DNA of 64,000 nucleotides from Stieleria magnilauensis (GCA_007753675.1 CP036432.1:3136394-3200393); one strand, 5' to 3'. Positions 27,708 through 38,191 are shown, counted from the stretch's first letter. The notes: generated by a model from the sequence alone, not told the origin. Translations and numbers: made by a program.

Positions 27708-29780
27708 ATGATGCCGAGACAAGGATTCCCGGTCACGCTTTTCTCACTGATTGCAAGTGCTGCGATCGGACTCGGTCCACTGCCGGCACAAGCCGCCGAC
27801 GATTCAGCCTGGGTCTCGGAAGCAGAACCACGGCTGAAAGCGATTTACGAGAAGGGGCAATTTCGGGCGAAAGACTTTGAGGGCAAATGGTTGCCCGACA
27901 GTTCGGGTTACACCGTTCATCAACAGGATCCGAATTCCGACCAATCGCGGTTGCTGCGGTATGACGTCCGGACGGGCGAACACGCGGAAGTCCAATCGCC
28001 GGCCACGTCGCAACCGTCCCGTCGGGGATTGACGTCACCCGATGGCAAGTACCGCCTGGAAATTCGAGATCAGGATCTGTTCGTCCGCGATCTGAAAACG
28101 GATCAGCGAACCCGATTGACGCAACGTTCGCCCGATCGAGACATTTCGATTGGAGATCCCCGATGGAGCCCCGACGGGACACGCGTGGTGTTCATCGAGT
28201 CAGACGCGACCGACGTCAGAATGCGCCCGATGCTGGTGCCAGACGATCCCTCCTATCCGAGTGTCCGACATCGGCGTTTTGCTCGCGTCGGTGAAAAAAT
28301 CAACGCGCTCCGCGTCGGCGTTGTCGAAATCGATGGGGGCGAACTGAAATGGTTGCCGATCGAATCCAGCCCAGACGGCTTTTATCTCGGGCAAGTCGAT
28401 TGGGCAGGAAACTCGGACGAAGTGCTGGTCGAAAAGAAGAGTCGTTTTCGCGACGAACGAGTCTTCTTGTTGGCAAGCGTCGATGGCCCGATGAAAGAGA
28501 TCTTTCGCGAAACCAATTCCGCATGGGCGGTGGGCAGCCAGGGAAAGAACTCGGGTCTGACATGGGTTCGGGACGGCCAGGCGTTCGTCGTCATCAGCGA
28601 AAAAGACGGCTGGCGCCACGCGTTCCTCTATTCACGCGACGGCAAAGCGTTGGCCCTGCTCACACCCGGCGAGTACGACATCATTGATCGGACCGTCGTC
28701 GATGAACCGGGCGGTTGGTATTACTTCTACGCCGCACCGGACGATGGGCCGAGAAAGTACTTGTACCGAGTCCCCCTCGACGGCTCGGGAACGCTGGAGC
28801 GGATCACACCCGTCGATCAACCGGGGACGCACGACTACGAGTTTTCTCCCGATGCCAAATGGGCCTTTCACACCTATTCCACGATCGACCAACCGCCGGT
28901 CGTCGACTTGGTCGAATTGGAAGGACACAAGGTGATGCGCGTGCTGGAAGACAACCGTGAACTGCGCGATCGGGCCGAGACACTGATGACGCCTCCGACT
29001 GAATTCATCCGGCTGGAAATCGATGGCGGTGTCTCGATGGATGCCTGGATGATCAAGCCGAAGGACTTTGATGCATCGAAAAAGTACCCTGTCTTTATCT
29101 ATGTTTACGGTGAGCCGTACGCGCAGACGGTACTGGACCAGTGGGGCGCCGCTCAAAATCACTTTCATCGAGTCGTCGCCGACCTCGGTTACCTCGTCGT
29201 CTCGATCGACAATCGCGGCACCCCTGCGCCCAAAGGCGCGGCATGGCGACGATCGATCTTCGGCAGTTTGGGACCACTTTCGACGGAAGACCAGGCGGCG
29301 GGGCTGAAAGAACTCGGCCGCACACGACCGTATGTCGATCTGTCGCGGGTCGGAATTTGGGGCTGGAGCGGCGGAGGGTCCAACACCTTGAACGCCATGT
29401 TTCGCAAGCCCGACGACTACCACGTCGGAATCGCCGTCGTCCCCAAGCCCCAACCACACTTGTACAACGCATGGTTCCAGGAAATTTACATGCGGACCCG
29501 CGAGGTCAACCCGGACGGCTACGAGCGGTCGGCTCCGCTCCATTTCGCCGAAGGCCTCAAGGGCGACCTGCTGATCGTCACGGGCTCCGGCGAAACGAAC
29601 ACGCACATTCAGATCATCGAAGGGCTGGTGGATCGGTTGATCGAACTCGGCAAACGCTTCGACTACATGGTCTATCCCAATCGTGACCACGGCCTTCGCG
29701 AAGGCAAGGGATCGGAATTGCATGTCCGAATGCTGATCGCCAGATACCTGGTCGAGCATCTTCCCCGCGGCCCGCGGTAG
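27708..29780 (+). CDS. Secreted S9 (dipeptidyl peptidase IV-type) peptidase with Glu at the acid position (690 aa)
   Basis: A signal peptide (LFSLIASAAIGLGPLPAQA, start at the ATG at 27708) leads a beta-propeller domain of about 400 residues and an alpha/beta-hydrolase domain. The nucleophile is Ser554 in GIWGWSGGG and the His is His661 in YPNRDHGL. The family acid lies in a HGTADDNVH-type motif; here the aligned stretch reads TGSGETNTHI, so the position of DPP-IV Asp708 is Glu629. The fold identity is clear, but with Glu the activity could be reduced or altered. Possibly peptide scavenging in the periplasm. No partner gene is evident. Confidence 0.88.
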   Translation: MMPRQGFPVTLFSLIASAAIGLGPLPAQAADDSAWVSEAEPRLKAIYEKGQFRAKDFEGKWLPDSSGYTVHQQDPNSDQSRLLRYDVRTGEHAEVQSPATSQPSRRGLTSPDGKYRLEIRDQDLFVRDLKTDQRTRLTQRSPDRDISIGDPRWSPDGTRVVFIESDATDVRMRPMLVPDDPSYPSVRHRRFARVGEKINALRVGVVEIDGGELKWLPIESSPDGFYLGQVDWAGNSDEVLVEKKSRFRDERVFLLASVDGPMKEIFRETNSAWAVGSQGKNSGLTWVRDGQAFVVISEKDGWRHAFLYSRDGKALALLTPGEYDIIDRTVVDEPGGWYYFYAAPDDGPRKYLYRVPLDGSGTLERITPVDQPGTHDYEFSPDAKWAFHTYSTIDQPPVVDLVELEGHKVMRVLEDNRELRDRAETLMTPPTEFIRLEIDGGVSMDAWMIKPKDFDASKKYPVFIYVYGEPYAQTVLDQWGAAQNHFHRVVADLGYLVVSIDNRGTPAPKGAAWRRSIFGSLGPLSTEDQAAGLKELGRTRPYVDLSRVGIWGWSGGGSNTLNAMFRKPDDYHVGIAVVPKPQPHLYNAWFQEIYMRTREVNPDGYERSAPLHFAEGLKGDLLIVTGSGETNTHIQIIEGLVDRLIELGKRFDYMVYPNRDHGLREGKGSELHVRMLIARYLVEHLPRGPR

Positions 29781-30028
29781 TGGCTGAACCGACGCATGGC
29801 GTGATGCCGGCACTCACCGTCTCAAGACGCCTTCGAACGAATGCTTCGCTTGCGAATGCGTGAGGCCGTTTGGCTGCTTCGTGCACCTGTCAGGCCGCTC
29901 GAAAACATCGGTTCACGATTTGAAGCAACCTCTGCAACGGCGACCGCCGAACCGTGTATACTCCGGGTGGATACACACTAACCATGTAGCGGCATGGAAA
30001 ACGGCGGCAAGAGAAGCAGAGACTAGCA

Positions 30029-33000
30029 GTGACCGAGAAGACGAATTCTGCTCGTGGAGAGCAGACCAGCGGTGAGTCCGGCGGCGACGAACAGAGATCC
30101 GACAAACAGAGATCCGACAAACAAAGGACAACAGCGGCCCCCGCCACCGGCAAACCGAACGCTTTGAAACGCTTCTTTGCGGTGTTTTCCAAACGTTTAC
30201 GGGCAGAACGCGAGCTTTCCGCGTCCCCGTCGTCCGCCGAACACCCGAGCGCTGACGCCCCACCGCCAGAGAAGGCTTCATCGCCTAGCGGCACACCCGG
30301 TCGGCAATCCCATGCCCGATGGATCGCATCGGCGGTCGTGATTTCGGTGCTGGTCGCGGCCAACTGGCCGTTTCAGTATTCCGTCAGTTATTCGACCCCG
30401 GCAAAGTGGTCCGAGTTGCCATTCGACTTCGGTTTTCGAACCGAAGACGGGCTGCAAGCCATCGACCCGGTCGAAGCGGGATGGCCGTTTCGCTACTACA
30501 TTCGCCATCCCTTTGCAAACGGTCCCGATCAAGTCCGATGGTACGGCCGCGCGCTGGCCTGGAATCTGGCGATCGCGCTCGCGTGTTTGGCCATCCTATT
30601 GTTCTATTTGCGGCCATCGGTGAGGAAGTCCAATCGAGTTTCACTCGCCGATTTGTTGTTTGTCGTCACGCTGATCGCCTCGGCGATGGGCTATTGGCGA
30701 TGGCTGGTCCGACAGTCCGAAGCCGACCAAGTCATTGCCGATCAACTGGCCACGAACGGGCAGGTCTTGCGGCAGTCGTACATGCCGGCGATTTTGACCG
30801 AATGGGTCCCCGCGTCGGCGCGAACGATCTGGCTGAGGACAACGGCTGTCGATCTCCAAGAGCCGACAAACGAACAACTGCAGTTGATGTGCACGTTGCC
30901 CTACCTGAGAGCGCTGCGGGTCGGTGGTGGCCAGTACGACCAGAAGCCGTTGAGCCGCCTGCCCTCGATGCGTTATCTGCAAGATCTTCGCATCGCCGGT
31001 ACCGAATTGGATGCGGAAACCGTCTTGGCATTGACTGAATGTTCGCTGCTTCGGCAACTCAACATTTCGCATACCAATCTTGCGGGGGACGCGCTTCCGC
31101 GTTTCGCGAAACTTCCGCAACTCTCACGGCTGATGGCCATGGAAACGATGATCCCGTTCCAGGCTTGGCAGGATTGCGAACTGAAGAACCAACTGGAAGT
31201 GCTGGTCCTCTCTCGACCGAGAACGGGAACCGGTGGTGAAATCCAGCTCGAATCTTGGCCACAACTGCGGCGCCTCGCGTTTCAATCACTCGACGAACCA
31301 CTCAACTCGAGCCTGTTGCAGATCTCGGTGCACGACATGCCCGAGCTGGAGTACTTCGGTTTCGATTCGTTTCAATTGGTCGACCTCGATCTACAACGTC
31401 TGCCAAAACTTGCAACCATCAAAGTGCAATACCACAACCTGCAAACCCGAATGGCTGACAATGACCAGATGCCGGTTGATGCGTGGGTTCGCAACTGTAC
31501 GTTGAAAGAGATCCCTCAGATCGAGTCCTTCTCGTTTTACGTCAAAGACTTAGAAACCATCCAAATCGAAGGCTGCGACGCGATGGAGTCTCTGGCCGGA
31601 ACCAGCATGATCGTCCCTGGAGTCGGGGACCCAGACTATGACCCGGCGATCAGCTCGGAGTGCAGCCAACGAGTGATCGACCAGTTCGGAACGTTAAACG
31701 GGCCGCCGCTGTTGACATTGCGAGGATGTGATCTTCGCAAGGTCGACCTTTCCCCACTGGAAGGAAACCCCGCGATCGCATCACTGGACTTTCAATACTG
31801 TGCGCTGACGAAACAGGCGGCCGACCAGATCGCAAAACTTTCGGCAACGAGCATCGACGTGCGGAACGCCGAGGTCGGTGTCGGGTTTGTCAACTCAATC
31901 TCCGCCCAAGTCGCAGACCTTAAATCGCTGCAGATCAATTCGAACATCAACGCGATCAGGGTTGAAAATCAACCCAAACTTGAAACGATCGTTTTTGATC
32001 AGCACAAGAAATCACAAATCACTGCATTGCGGTTGATCAACGTGCCGGAACTTCGGACTCCCCTGGTCCTCAGTCCGGTCGGAAATTACCTGCATGTGGA
32101 AGCCGCGTCTCAGCTTCCCGGTTTGGCGGTATTGAGCCCGCTTTCGAAAATCCGAATCAGTGGTGTCGCCGGATTGGAGTGGTTTATCGGAGGCGGCGAG
32201 GGGATGAATGACGAAAACGTCTCGGAGGTGTTGAAAGCTCAGGCGTTGACGAAGCTGACGGTCGCTTATCCATCCGCATCATCCAAAGCGTTCAACGACG
32301 TCCTTCAGCTTCGATCGCTCCAGCAGCTTGCCCTTCCGGGGGCGGCTCTGGACAACGACTTGCTTCAACAGTGGGACATCCCCGCGACCCTGACTGATTT
32401 GGATCTCAGAGATTGTGGACTTTCGGCCGCGACGACGTCTCGGATCATCAGTCGAGGCGGCTGGACACAATTGCTGCTCGGCGGAAACGAGATCGATGTG
32501 CGTTCATTGCCAGAATTCAAGAAGAGCCCGGGGCTCACTTCCGTCAGCCTCGGCGGCGTCACCATCAATCAATCGGTGATTGACGCCATGGGACCGCTCG
32601 ACTATCTGAGCCGAGTGGAACTTGCCGGTGCAACGATTGAACCAGGCGGACTGACGGCGATCATTGACAAATCCGATTACTTGACCGAACTCGATCTCAC
32701 CGGCGCGACCGCTGACTGGTCGGAAATCGTACCGGCGCTCCGATCCCACCCGTCGCTGATGTTTCGACTTTCGCCGGTCGACGCGACAGTGGCATTGATT
32801 ACCAAACTGAGCGCCGAGAACCGGCTGAAAATGGAAAGTGATGCCTACGAAACCTGGTTCCAGCCGCAAGAGCGGAAACTGCTGGGCTACGACCCGCGGG
32901 GGTTTGCGGTCTACGCAGACCCAGATGACGAGGACGGACCAAGCGAATTCGAGCGTCCCGACTGGTCACCCGAGTTTTTCCGCCCCGCCCCCGGTATGAA

Positions 33001-33145
33001 TTCCCCAGCCGGGACCGTCGCTGTTCCCAACTCGCCGGTCGGGCCGGGAGCCCGTTCTGTACTCGGTCAATTGCTCCGTTCGATCAACTCCGCGGTTGAA
33101 TCCGTTGACGACAGCGACAATTTAGTAGAGGGGGAAGAACAATGA
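30029..33145 (+). CDS. Membrane protein with leucine-rich-repeat ectodomain (1038 aa)
   Basis: The N-terminus is long, hydrophilic and basic with a tandem RSDKQ repeat. Three transmembrane helices follow (about 93-115, 175-195, 205-230: WIASAVVISVLVAA, AIALACLAILLFYL, LADLLFVVTLIASAMGYW), then about 750 residues of irregular leucine-rich repeats (e.g. LRALRVGGGQ, LQDLRIAGTELDAE, LTDLDLRDCGLSA). The C-terminal tail is acidic. The GTG start is the only credible one in frame. It ends with ATGA overlap on the lipoprotein gene, so both are co-translated. The LRR part may bind a protein or peptide; the topology places it on the periplasmic side only if the number of helices is odd. Confidence 0.8.
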   Translation: MTEKTNSARGEQTSGESGGDEQRSDKQRSDKQRTTAAPATGKPNALKRFFAVFSKRLRAERELSASPSSAEHPSADAPPPEKASSPSGTPGRQSHARWIASAVVISVLVAANWPFQYSVSYSTPAKWSELPFDFGFRTEDGLQAIDPVEAGWPFRYYIRHPFANGPDQVRWYGRALAWNLAIALACLAILLFYLRPSVRKSNRVSLADLLFVVTLIASAMGYWRWLVRQSEADQVIADQLATNGQVLRQSYMPAILTEWVPASARTIWLRTTAVDLQEPTNEQLQLMCTLPYLRALRVGGGQYDQKPLSRLPSMRYLQDLRIAGTELDAETVLALTECSLLRQLNISHTNLAGDALPRFAKLPQLSRLMAMETMIPFQAWQDCELKNQLEVLVLSRPRTGTGGEIQLESWPQLRRLAFQSLDEPLNSSLLQISVHDMPELEYFGFDSFQLVDLDLQRLPKLATIKVQYHNLQTRMADNDQMPVDAWVRNCTLKEIPQIESFSFYVKDLETIQIEGCDAMESLAGTSMIVPGVGDPDYDPAISSECSQRVIDQFGTLNGPPLLTLRGCDLRKVDLSPLEGNPAIASLDFQYCALTKQAADQIAKLSATSIDVRNAEVGVGFVNSISAQVADLKSLQINSNINAIRVENQPKLETIVFDQHKKSQITALRLINVPELRTPLVLSPVGNYLHVEAASQLPGLAVLSPLSKIRISGVAGLEWFIGGGEGMNDENVSEVLKAQALTKLTVAYPSASSKAFNDVLQLRSLQQLALPGAALDNDLLQQWDIPATLTDLDLRDCGLSAATTSRIISRGGWTQLLLGGNEIDVRSLPEFKKSPGLTSVSLGGVTINQSVIDAMGPLDYLSRVELAGATIEPGGLTAIIDKSDYLTELDLTGATADWSEIVPALRSHPSLMFRLSPVDATVALITKLSAENRLKMESDAYETWFQPQERKLLGYDPRGFAVYADPDDEDGPSEFERPDWSPEFFRPAPGMNSPAGTVAVPNSPVGPGARSVLGQLLRSINSAVESVDDSDNLVEGEEQ
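30091..30120. repeat. Two 15-bp coding repeats (RSDKQ)
   Basis: ACAGAGATCCGACAA occurs twice in tandem (30091-30105, 30106-30120) plus a partial copy, encoding the RSDKQ repeat in the cytoplasmic N-terminus of the LRR protein. Confidence 0.85.
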
Positions 33146-35532
33146 AGTGTCTATCGAAATGCTGCCTGTTGGCAATCGCCGTGATCTCATTGACAGGCTG
33201 TGAACCGGTGACAACGGAGCAACACTTTTCAGTTCCGGCGGGCGAAACGCTGGTCGCCGCGCCCGCTGTTGCGAACCAATACCGCTGGCCGGTGATCGAA
33301 GACGAATGGCAAGCCACCAAACCGACCGACTGTGGGTTCCTGCGTCAAATCAAGCCGGGAGCGATTGGCGAAATCGCCGATCAGATTCTCAAAGAAAATC
33401 AGAAGCGGATAGAAGACGCAAAGTCGAGCCAGCAACCGGCCCCTTGGATGGTCGCATCGAGTGGCCTGACCGGCAAAGCGTTGACATGGGCACGACTCGC
33501 CCTCGGTGAAGAGGACGGGCAACCGGTGCTCCGCGAGAGTGTTGCAATGCCGCCCGACGTTTCCAACCCAACGGTTTGGCTGGACAAGACGGGACGACAC
33601 TTGGTCGTCGGTGGCGACAACGGACTTTGGATTTCAAGATTGCCGTGGCGACCGTGGTGGGCGTTGCCCGGCACGCCGCCGACGGAATTGGACGAACCCG
33701 GTGATGCGAGCAAGTTTCAACATCTTGCATTGCCAACGTCAGGTGCCGGCGCAGTCCACGTCGGTTTTTTCGGGCAGCAAGCGGACGGCTCGGACTCTCG
33801 AATGATCGTCGCCGCCGGTAAACAACTTCATCTGGTCGATTGCACGACCGCCTCCGTTGCCGCAACGAAAACGTTGAACGAGAGCATTCAACATCTCAGC
33901 GTGGCAGCCGAAACGGGTCATGCCGCGGTCGTTGACCAAGCGGGCAATCTGTACTTGACCGACCCGGAATTGGCCACCGCGGCGAAAATCGGCGAGGTCG
34001 ACGTGAGCCTTCCGATGCCAGCCATCTCTCCCGAGGCGACCCGAATCGCGGCTTGGCATGACGAACAGACCGGCCGCGTGTTCAAGCTCGTGGGAGGGGC
34101 GTTGGACTACGATTTCGACGTCCCGCTCACCGATCCTGGCGAACCGTTGATGATGCGTTGTTCGCGCGGCTATGACTTGTGGATCGAGAAAAATGCGTGT
34201 CATCGCCGTCCCAACGACCCGAACACTCCCGGAAATGATCTCCAGACTTGGCCGGTATCGATCTACTGGGACATCGTGGACGTCATCGACCTTCATCAAT
34301 CCCACTCACACCGCACACAACTCTGTTTCGCTGACCGCCCGCTGCCCGACGGAGGCACCGAGCGAGTGATGTATGACGCCATCCTTGGCGCACGCTCGTT
34401 TGGGCGGCCGACGCCGACGAAACGTTTCGGCGATCGAAAACCTGTGGTCGCCGCTTGCGGTAACGTCATCGCGTTCCATGACGGTCAGACCATTGACCTT
34501 TACGCCCGCATCGTGAACGCCCCTCAAGGTCTGTACTACCTTGGGGAACTCGTGCGCAATTGGGCACGGCAGAATCAGTTCGATCACTTGGAAGCGTTGC
34601 ACGCCGTGATTCGAGCTCTCCCTGAACGGCGATTCAATCGGACCAAAGAGCAAATCTACAAGGTGCTCGTTGAGGAGATTGCCATGGCGTGGTTCTTCGC
34701 CGAACAGGCTCTTGAAAATGATCACGCCACCGAAGCAGACCTCGACGCGACTAAAAAACGTTTGGCGGGCTTCGCCGAGTGGGGCGATCGTCAGTCACCA
34801 CTCGCACTGACCGCAAAGATGAGATATTGCACCACGAAAGCCTGGAATGCCAGGGGCAATGGCTGGTCCAGTTCCGTGTCGGAGAACGGCTGGCAAACGT
34901 TTGAATCGCAAAACAAGATGGCGATGGAAGCGTGGCACAAGTTGCAACCGATCGACGATGTTCCCGCCGTCGCTTACCAATACTTCGTCGACGCGGCTCG
35001 CGACTTGTCATTCAGCTACGACGATACCTATGACGAGATTCGTGACTACCTGGAACGATTCCCGCACGACGACATGCTGCATTTGCAAGTGATGATTTGG
35101 CGACTGGAACGCTGGGGTGGGACACGCGGATCCGGGTCCGCCTATGCTGCCGCGGTCGCCCAGGCAATCGGACCACCGATGGGGGATTTCATTTATTCCA
35201 GATGCATCCAAAAGATCGAGAACGTGTACGTGCGGGCTTTCTTTGGGTATGCGCAGGTCGATGGAAATCGCGTGCTTGCCGGTGTCCGGCAAGGCTTGGA
35301 CATGGAATATTTTCAAGAGCAGAGCACCCCCGAAGCAATCATCTTGGTGGCGGGTTCACACAGCCGGTTGGACACGCCGGGGCCCAACTCGGCATACGCC
35401 AAGACCGCTCTGAGACTGTGTGAAGACTTGGCCGAGTACTATCGTTGGAGGTACCCGATGCTGACCACCGAGGTCGCGACCCTTACGGGAAAAGAGGAAA
35501 TCGATCGAATGAAAGCTTATCTGCCGGAATGA
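33142..35532 (+). CDS. Large lipoprotein with beta-propeller-like region (796 aa)
   Basis: The signal MKCLSKCCLLAIAVISLTGC has a clear lipobox (LTGC), so the mature protein is anchored at Cys20. Residues about 100-330 contain propeller-like segments (GDNGLWISRLPW, GKQLHLVDCTT, ...), and the C-terminal about 400 residues are largely helical, with TPR-like character. It shares four bases (ATGA) with the upstream LRR gene and is likely its functional partner, since such pairings are often co-expressed. The family is not one I can name. It is expected on the outer face of the inner membrane or the outer membrane. Confidence 0.78.
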   Translation: MKCLSKCCLLAIAVISLTGCEPVTTEQHFSVPAGETLVAAPAVANQYRWPVIEDEWQATKPTDCGFLRQIKPGAIGEIADQILKENQKRIEDAKSSQQPAPWMVASSGLTGKALTWARLALGEEDGQPVLRESVAMPPDVSNPTVWLDKTGRHLVVGGDNGLWISRLPWRPWWALPGTPPTELDEPGDASKFQHLALPTSGAGAVHVGFFGQQADGSDSRMIVAAGKQLHLVDCTTASVAATKTLNESIQHLSVAAETGHAAVVDQAGNLYLTDPELATAAKIGEVDVSLPMPAISPEATRIAAWHDEQTGRVFKLVGGALDYDFDVPLTDPGEPLMMRCSRGYDLWIEKNACHRRPNDPNTPGNDLQTWPVSIYWDIVDVIDLHQSHSHRTQLCFADRPLPDGGTERVMYDAILGARSFGRPTPTKRFGDRKPVVAACGNVIAFHDGQTIDLYARIVNAPQGLYYLGELVRNWARQNQFDHLEALHAVIRALPERRFNRTKEQIYKVLVEEIAMAWFFAEQALENDHATEADLDATKKRLAGFAEWGDRQSPLALTAKMRYCTTKAWNARGNGWSSSVSENGWQTFESQNKMAMEAWHKLQPIDDVPAVAYQYFVDAARDLSFSYDDTYDEIRDYLERFPHDDMLHLQVMIWRLERWGGTRGSGSAYAAAVAQAIGPPMGDFIYSRCIQKIENVYVRAFFGYAQVDGNRVLAGVRQGLDMEYFQEQSTPEAIILVAGSHSRLDTPGPNSAYAKTALRLCEDLAEYYRWRYPMLTTEVATLTGKEEIDRMKAYLPE

Positions 35533-36094
35533 ACCGCTTGGCGTTGTGGATTCTGCCACTGCTGTGATTCCGTGGCCCCGGCCGGTGCATCCAAACGGAA
35601 TCACCAAAGCCACCGGGCATCCAACACCGTGACCAAACGCCCGGCACCATCCCCCGAGCCGGACCGTCATCCTCCCCTGGCATCGACACGATGACGGGTC
35701 CGAACCCGGGTTCTCTGTGCGCAGTTCTTTGTGCGCAATTCATCGACCGACACGCGCACACGGACAAGAACCCACGTTGCGATCGGTCTAGGATGATCAC
35801 CAAGGCGGCCGAGACGGGCATCTTGCAGTCTCGCGTGACATCTTCTGAAACTTTGGTCCCTTGACGACAGGGTCCGGCTCGAAACGATCGATCCTTCATG
35901 ATGCCGATGTTCAAGCAATCACTTGTCCGCCCGGGAAGTACTCAGTGCACACCCAACAGACGCGGATCTTTGGTTCAGACATGGCGTTCATCGATTCAAG
36001 GGTTTGCTTCGACGCCGACGTTTGTTGACCAAGACAAAGGTTCGTTCTGTTCACACTCGAATTCACGTTCGCAATTCCAACTGAGATACTTTCT
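35533..36094. other. 562-bp intergenic region, nothing recognised except a short direct repeat
   Basis: Contains a direct repeat TTCTCTGTGCGCAGTTC / TTCTTTGTGCGCAATTC (about 35708-35742) and no clear promoter or RNA. It separates the lipoprotein gene from the pseudopilin gene and probably holds the promoter of the latter. Confidence 0.45.
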
Positions 36095-37348
36095 ATGAAA
36101 CGCCCCGCTCGGACGAACCACGGTTTTACACTGGTGGAACTATTGGTCGTCATCGCCATCATCGGCATCCTCGTCGGACTTTTACTGCCTGCGGTGCAAG
36201 CAGCACGAGAGGCTGCGCGCCGGATGAGCTGCAGCAATAACTTCAAACAGTTGGGGCTCGCGATCCACAACTACCATAGCGCCTATCGACAACTGCCGAT
36301 TCACGGAGTCGGCACGGGGAGCCCGGACGGCGGAGCCGCACCGTACGGAGTCGTCTCGGCGACCACCGACTGGTGGACGAACTACGGCGACTCGAATGCC
36401 TGGCGGCTGAGTGCCCTGGTCGGCTTGACCCCGTTTATGGAGCAACAAGCACTGTGGGATGAGATCTCAAACCCGAGCTACGTTGACGCCACCAACCCCG
36501 ACACGCCGCTCTCGGTGGCCTGGCCTCCGATGGGACCAACTGTCGAATTCATTCAGTACCGCCCTTGGGTCACCGAACTCCCGATGCTGCGATGCCCCAG
36601 CGATCCCGGCGTCGGCCTGCCGGGTCAAGGCCGGACCAACTACGCCGCCTGCCTGGGCGATTCGATCGATTGGTCGATCCGCGGCTCGAAACAGCACCAC
36701 ACGACCCGAGGTGAAATGGTCGCGACGACCGCTTGGGTTCAACGCTCACTTGCAGCCAACCGCGGAACGTTCGTGGCCCACAAATCCTCGAAGTTCCGTG
36801 ACATCCTGGACGGACTTTCTAACACCATCGCGTTTGGGGAGATTCTGACCGACCTCAGCGATCGCGATACGCGCGGAATCCAAAGCCTGAACGGTAATCC
36901 TCCCGACGAGATCCGATTGAACCCGAGCTATTGCATCGACAACAACCAAATCGATCCGGATAATCCGGGATTCTGGGCTCCGACCACGCCGGTCGAAAAC
37001 TCCACCAACGGCCGAGGTTTCAAATGGGCCGACTTTCGCCCAAACTTCAGCGGCTGCCACACCATCCTTCCCCCCAACGCGCCGATCGGCGGGGGAAGCA
37101 GCGTCGGCGAAACCGGGATGTTCCCGCCATCGAGTCGACACCAAGGCGGCGCTCATATCTTGATGGGCGATGGCGCGGTGGTCTTTATCACCGACTCGAT
37201 CGAAGCCGGAGACTCGCACCACGAAATGGTTTGGCTGGCGCCTGCCGATATTACATCGTCACCGGGTTCAAAAAGTCCCTACGGACTTTGGGGCGCTCTC
37301 GGAACCCGAGCTGGACGCGAAACGATTCAGGAACAACTGAATCAATAG
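36095..37348 (+). CDS. DUF1559 pseudopilin-like protein (417 aa)
   Basis: A type IV/type II pseudopilin N-terminus: basic KRPARTNHG, then [20 protein letters not shown] with the prepilin cleavage Gly-Phe and Glu at mature position 5. The rest is the DUF1559 domain of planctomycetes: [22 protein letters not shown], a central NYAACLGD stretch, and the C-terminal H-x9-DG motif [14 protein letters not shown]. These proteins are exported and processed by the prepilin peptidase, but their function in planctomycetes is not established. A single copy here is followed by a strong terminator, so it is a monocistronic unit. Confidence 0.95.
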   Translation: MKRPARTNHGFTLVELLVVIAIIGILVGLLLPAVQAAREAARRMSCSNNFKQLGLAIHNYHSAYRQLPIHGVGTGSPDGGAAPYGVVSATTDWWTNYGDSNAWRLSALVGLTPFMEQQALWDEISNPSYVDATNPDTPLSVAWPPMGPTVEFIQYRPWVTELPMLRCPSDPGVGLPGQGRTNYAACLGDSIDWSIRGSKQHHTTRGEMVATTAWVQRSLAANRGTFVAHKSSKFRDILDGLSNTIAFGEILTDLSDRDTRGIQSLNGNPPDEIRLNPSYCIDNNQIDPDNPGFWAPTTPVENSTNGRGFKWADFRPNFSGCHTILPPNAPIGGGSSVGETGMFPPSSRHQGGAHILMGDGAVVFITDSIEAGDSHHEMVWLAPADITSSPGSKSPYGLWGALGTRAGRETIQEQLNQ

Positions 37349-37394
37349 TCTGAAACCAATCCGTCGCCGATTCGGCGCAACGGACGATCAATCA

Positions 37395-37431
37395 AAACTC
37401 TCGGCCACGAAAACTGGCCGGGAGTTTTTTT
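37395..37431 (+). terminator. Rho-independent terminator after the pseudopilin gene
   Basis: AAACTCTCGGCCA (37395-37407) pairs with TGGCCGGGAGTTT (37415-37427) with one G-T wobble around a seven-base loop, followed by a T-run to 37431. Confidence 0.9.
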
Positions 37432-37540
37432 GTGCAAGCTTGAAATGCAAACGATCGCCAGACGCGTTGCAGCAGCCCCACCTACAGTCTTGCCCCACCC
37501 ATTCCTCGCCCCAAATCTTGATCATCCCATTTGTTGCCCC

Positions 37541-37617
37541 CATTTTTTGACCAACCCATTTTTTGACCAACCCATTTTTTGACCAACCCATTTTTTGACC
37601 AACCCATCTTTTGACCC
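37541..37617. repeat. Tandem 16-bp repeat CATTTTTTGACCAACC (element A, copy 1)
   Basis: Four exact copies of CATTTTTTGACCAACC in direct tandem (37541, 37557, 37573, 37589), then a degenerate fifth copy (37605-37617) and a half copy CATTTTCTGACC. No spacers separate the units, so it is not CRISPR. Reading it as protein gives VKKWVGQKM-type repeats, which I do not treat as a gene. It precedes the VOC gene at 37739. Confidence 0.9.
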
Positions 37618-37738
37618 ATTCATTTTCTGACCACACAAGCAATCGAACCGGACGCGAAGCCCGTGATCGTTGACGCACCAACGTTGCGATGGGACAATGT
37701 CGCAGTGATGCCACCGTCTACCACTGCGAGCTTCCGAG

Positions 37739-38191
37739 ATGACCGTTCAAAAGATTCCGCCCAATAGCGAAGGTTTCATCCCCTATCTGATCGTGCAGAA
37801 CGCGGCGGAAGCGATCGACTTCTACGCTCGTGCGTTTGGCGGTCGCAAAGGCACCGTGCTGAAGATGCCCACGGGTGACGTTGGTCACGCCGAAGTCATC
37901 ATCGGTAGGACTCGCATCATGCTGGCCGAAGAGAATCCCGATTGGGGTTTCCAAGGTGCAAAGTCACTCGGCGGCTGTCCACTGACACTGACTCTGTACG
38001 TGGAAGACGTCGATTCGATGGCCAAGCAGGCAATCGATGCCGGGATGACTGTCAAGCGAGAATTGGCCGATCAGTTTTACGGCGATCGCATGGTCACGCT
38101 GACGGATCCCTACGGATACGATTGGTGTTTGGGGACTCACATCGAAGACGTCGACGACGAAGAGATCCAGCGTCGCATGAGTCAGCACTGA
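37739..38191 (+). CDS. VOC (glyoxalase/bleomycin-resistance fold) protein, PhnB-like (150 aa)
   Basis: The two beta-alpha-beta-beta-beta halves of the VOC fold are visible: FIPYLIVQNAAEAIDFYARAFGG at the start and LTLYVEDVDSMAKQAIDAGM in the middle, ending LTDPYGYDWCLGTHIEDV. The first half contains HAEVIIGRTRIMLAE. This resembles the PhnB/YdeO-like group, often named glyoxalase-like, of uncertain substrate. Start is the ATG at 37739 directly after a purine-rich stretch. The next gene, RraA-like, begins 65 bp later on the same strand. Confidence 0.88.
   Translation: MTVQKIPPNSEGFIPYLIVQNAAEAIDFYARAFGGRKGTVLKMPTGDVGHAEVIIGRTRIMLAEENPDWGFQGAKSLGGCPLTLTLYVEDVDSMAKQAIDAGMTVKRELADQFYGDRMVTLTDPYGYDWCLGTHIEDVDDEEIQRRMSQH

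Noticed and set aside
28632..29813. 393-codon minus-strand ORF
   Set aside because: Antisense to the S9 peptidase.
37541..37617. Possible CRISPR array
   Set aside because: Units are in direct tandem without spacers and no cas gene is near.
37388..37714. 108-codon minus-strand ORF with VKKWVGQKM repeats
   Set aside because: Repetitive translation comes from the 16-bp intergenic repeat and overlaps the pseudopilin terminator.
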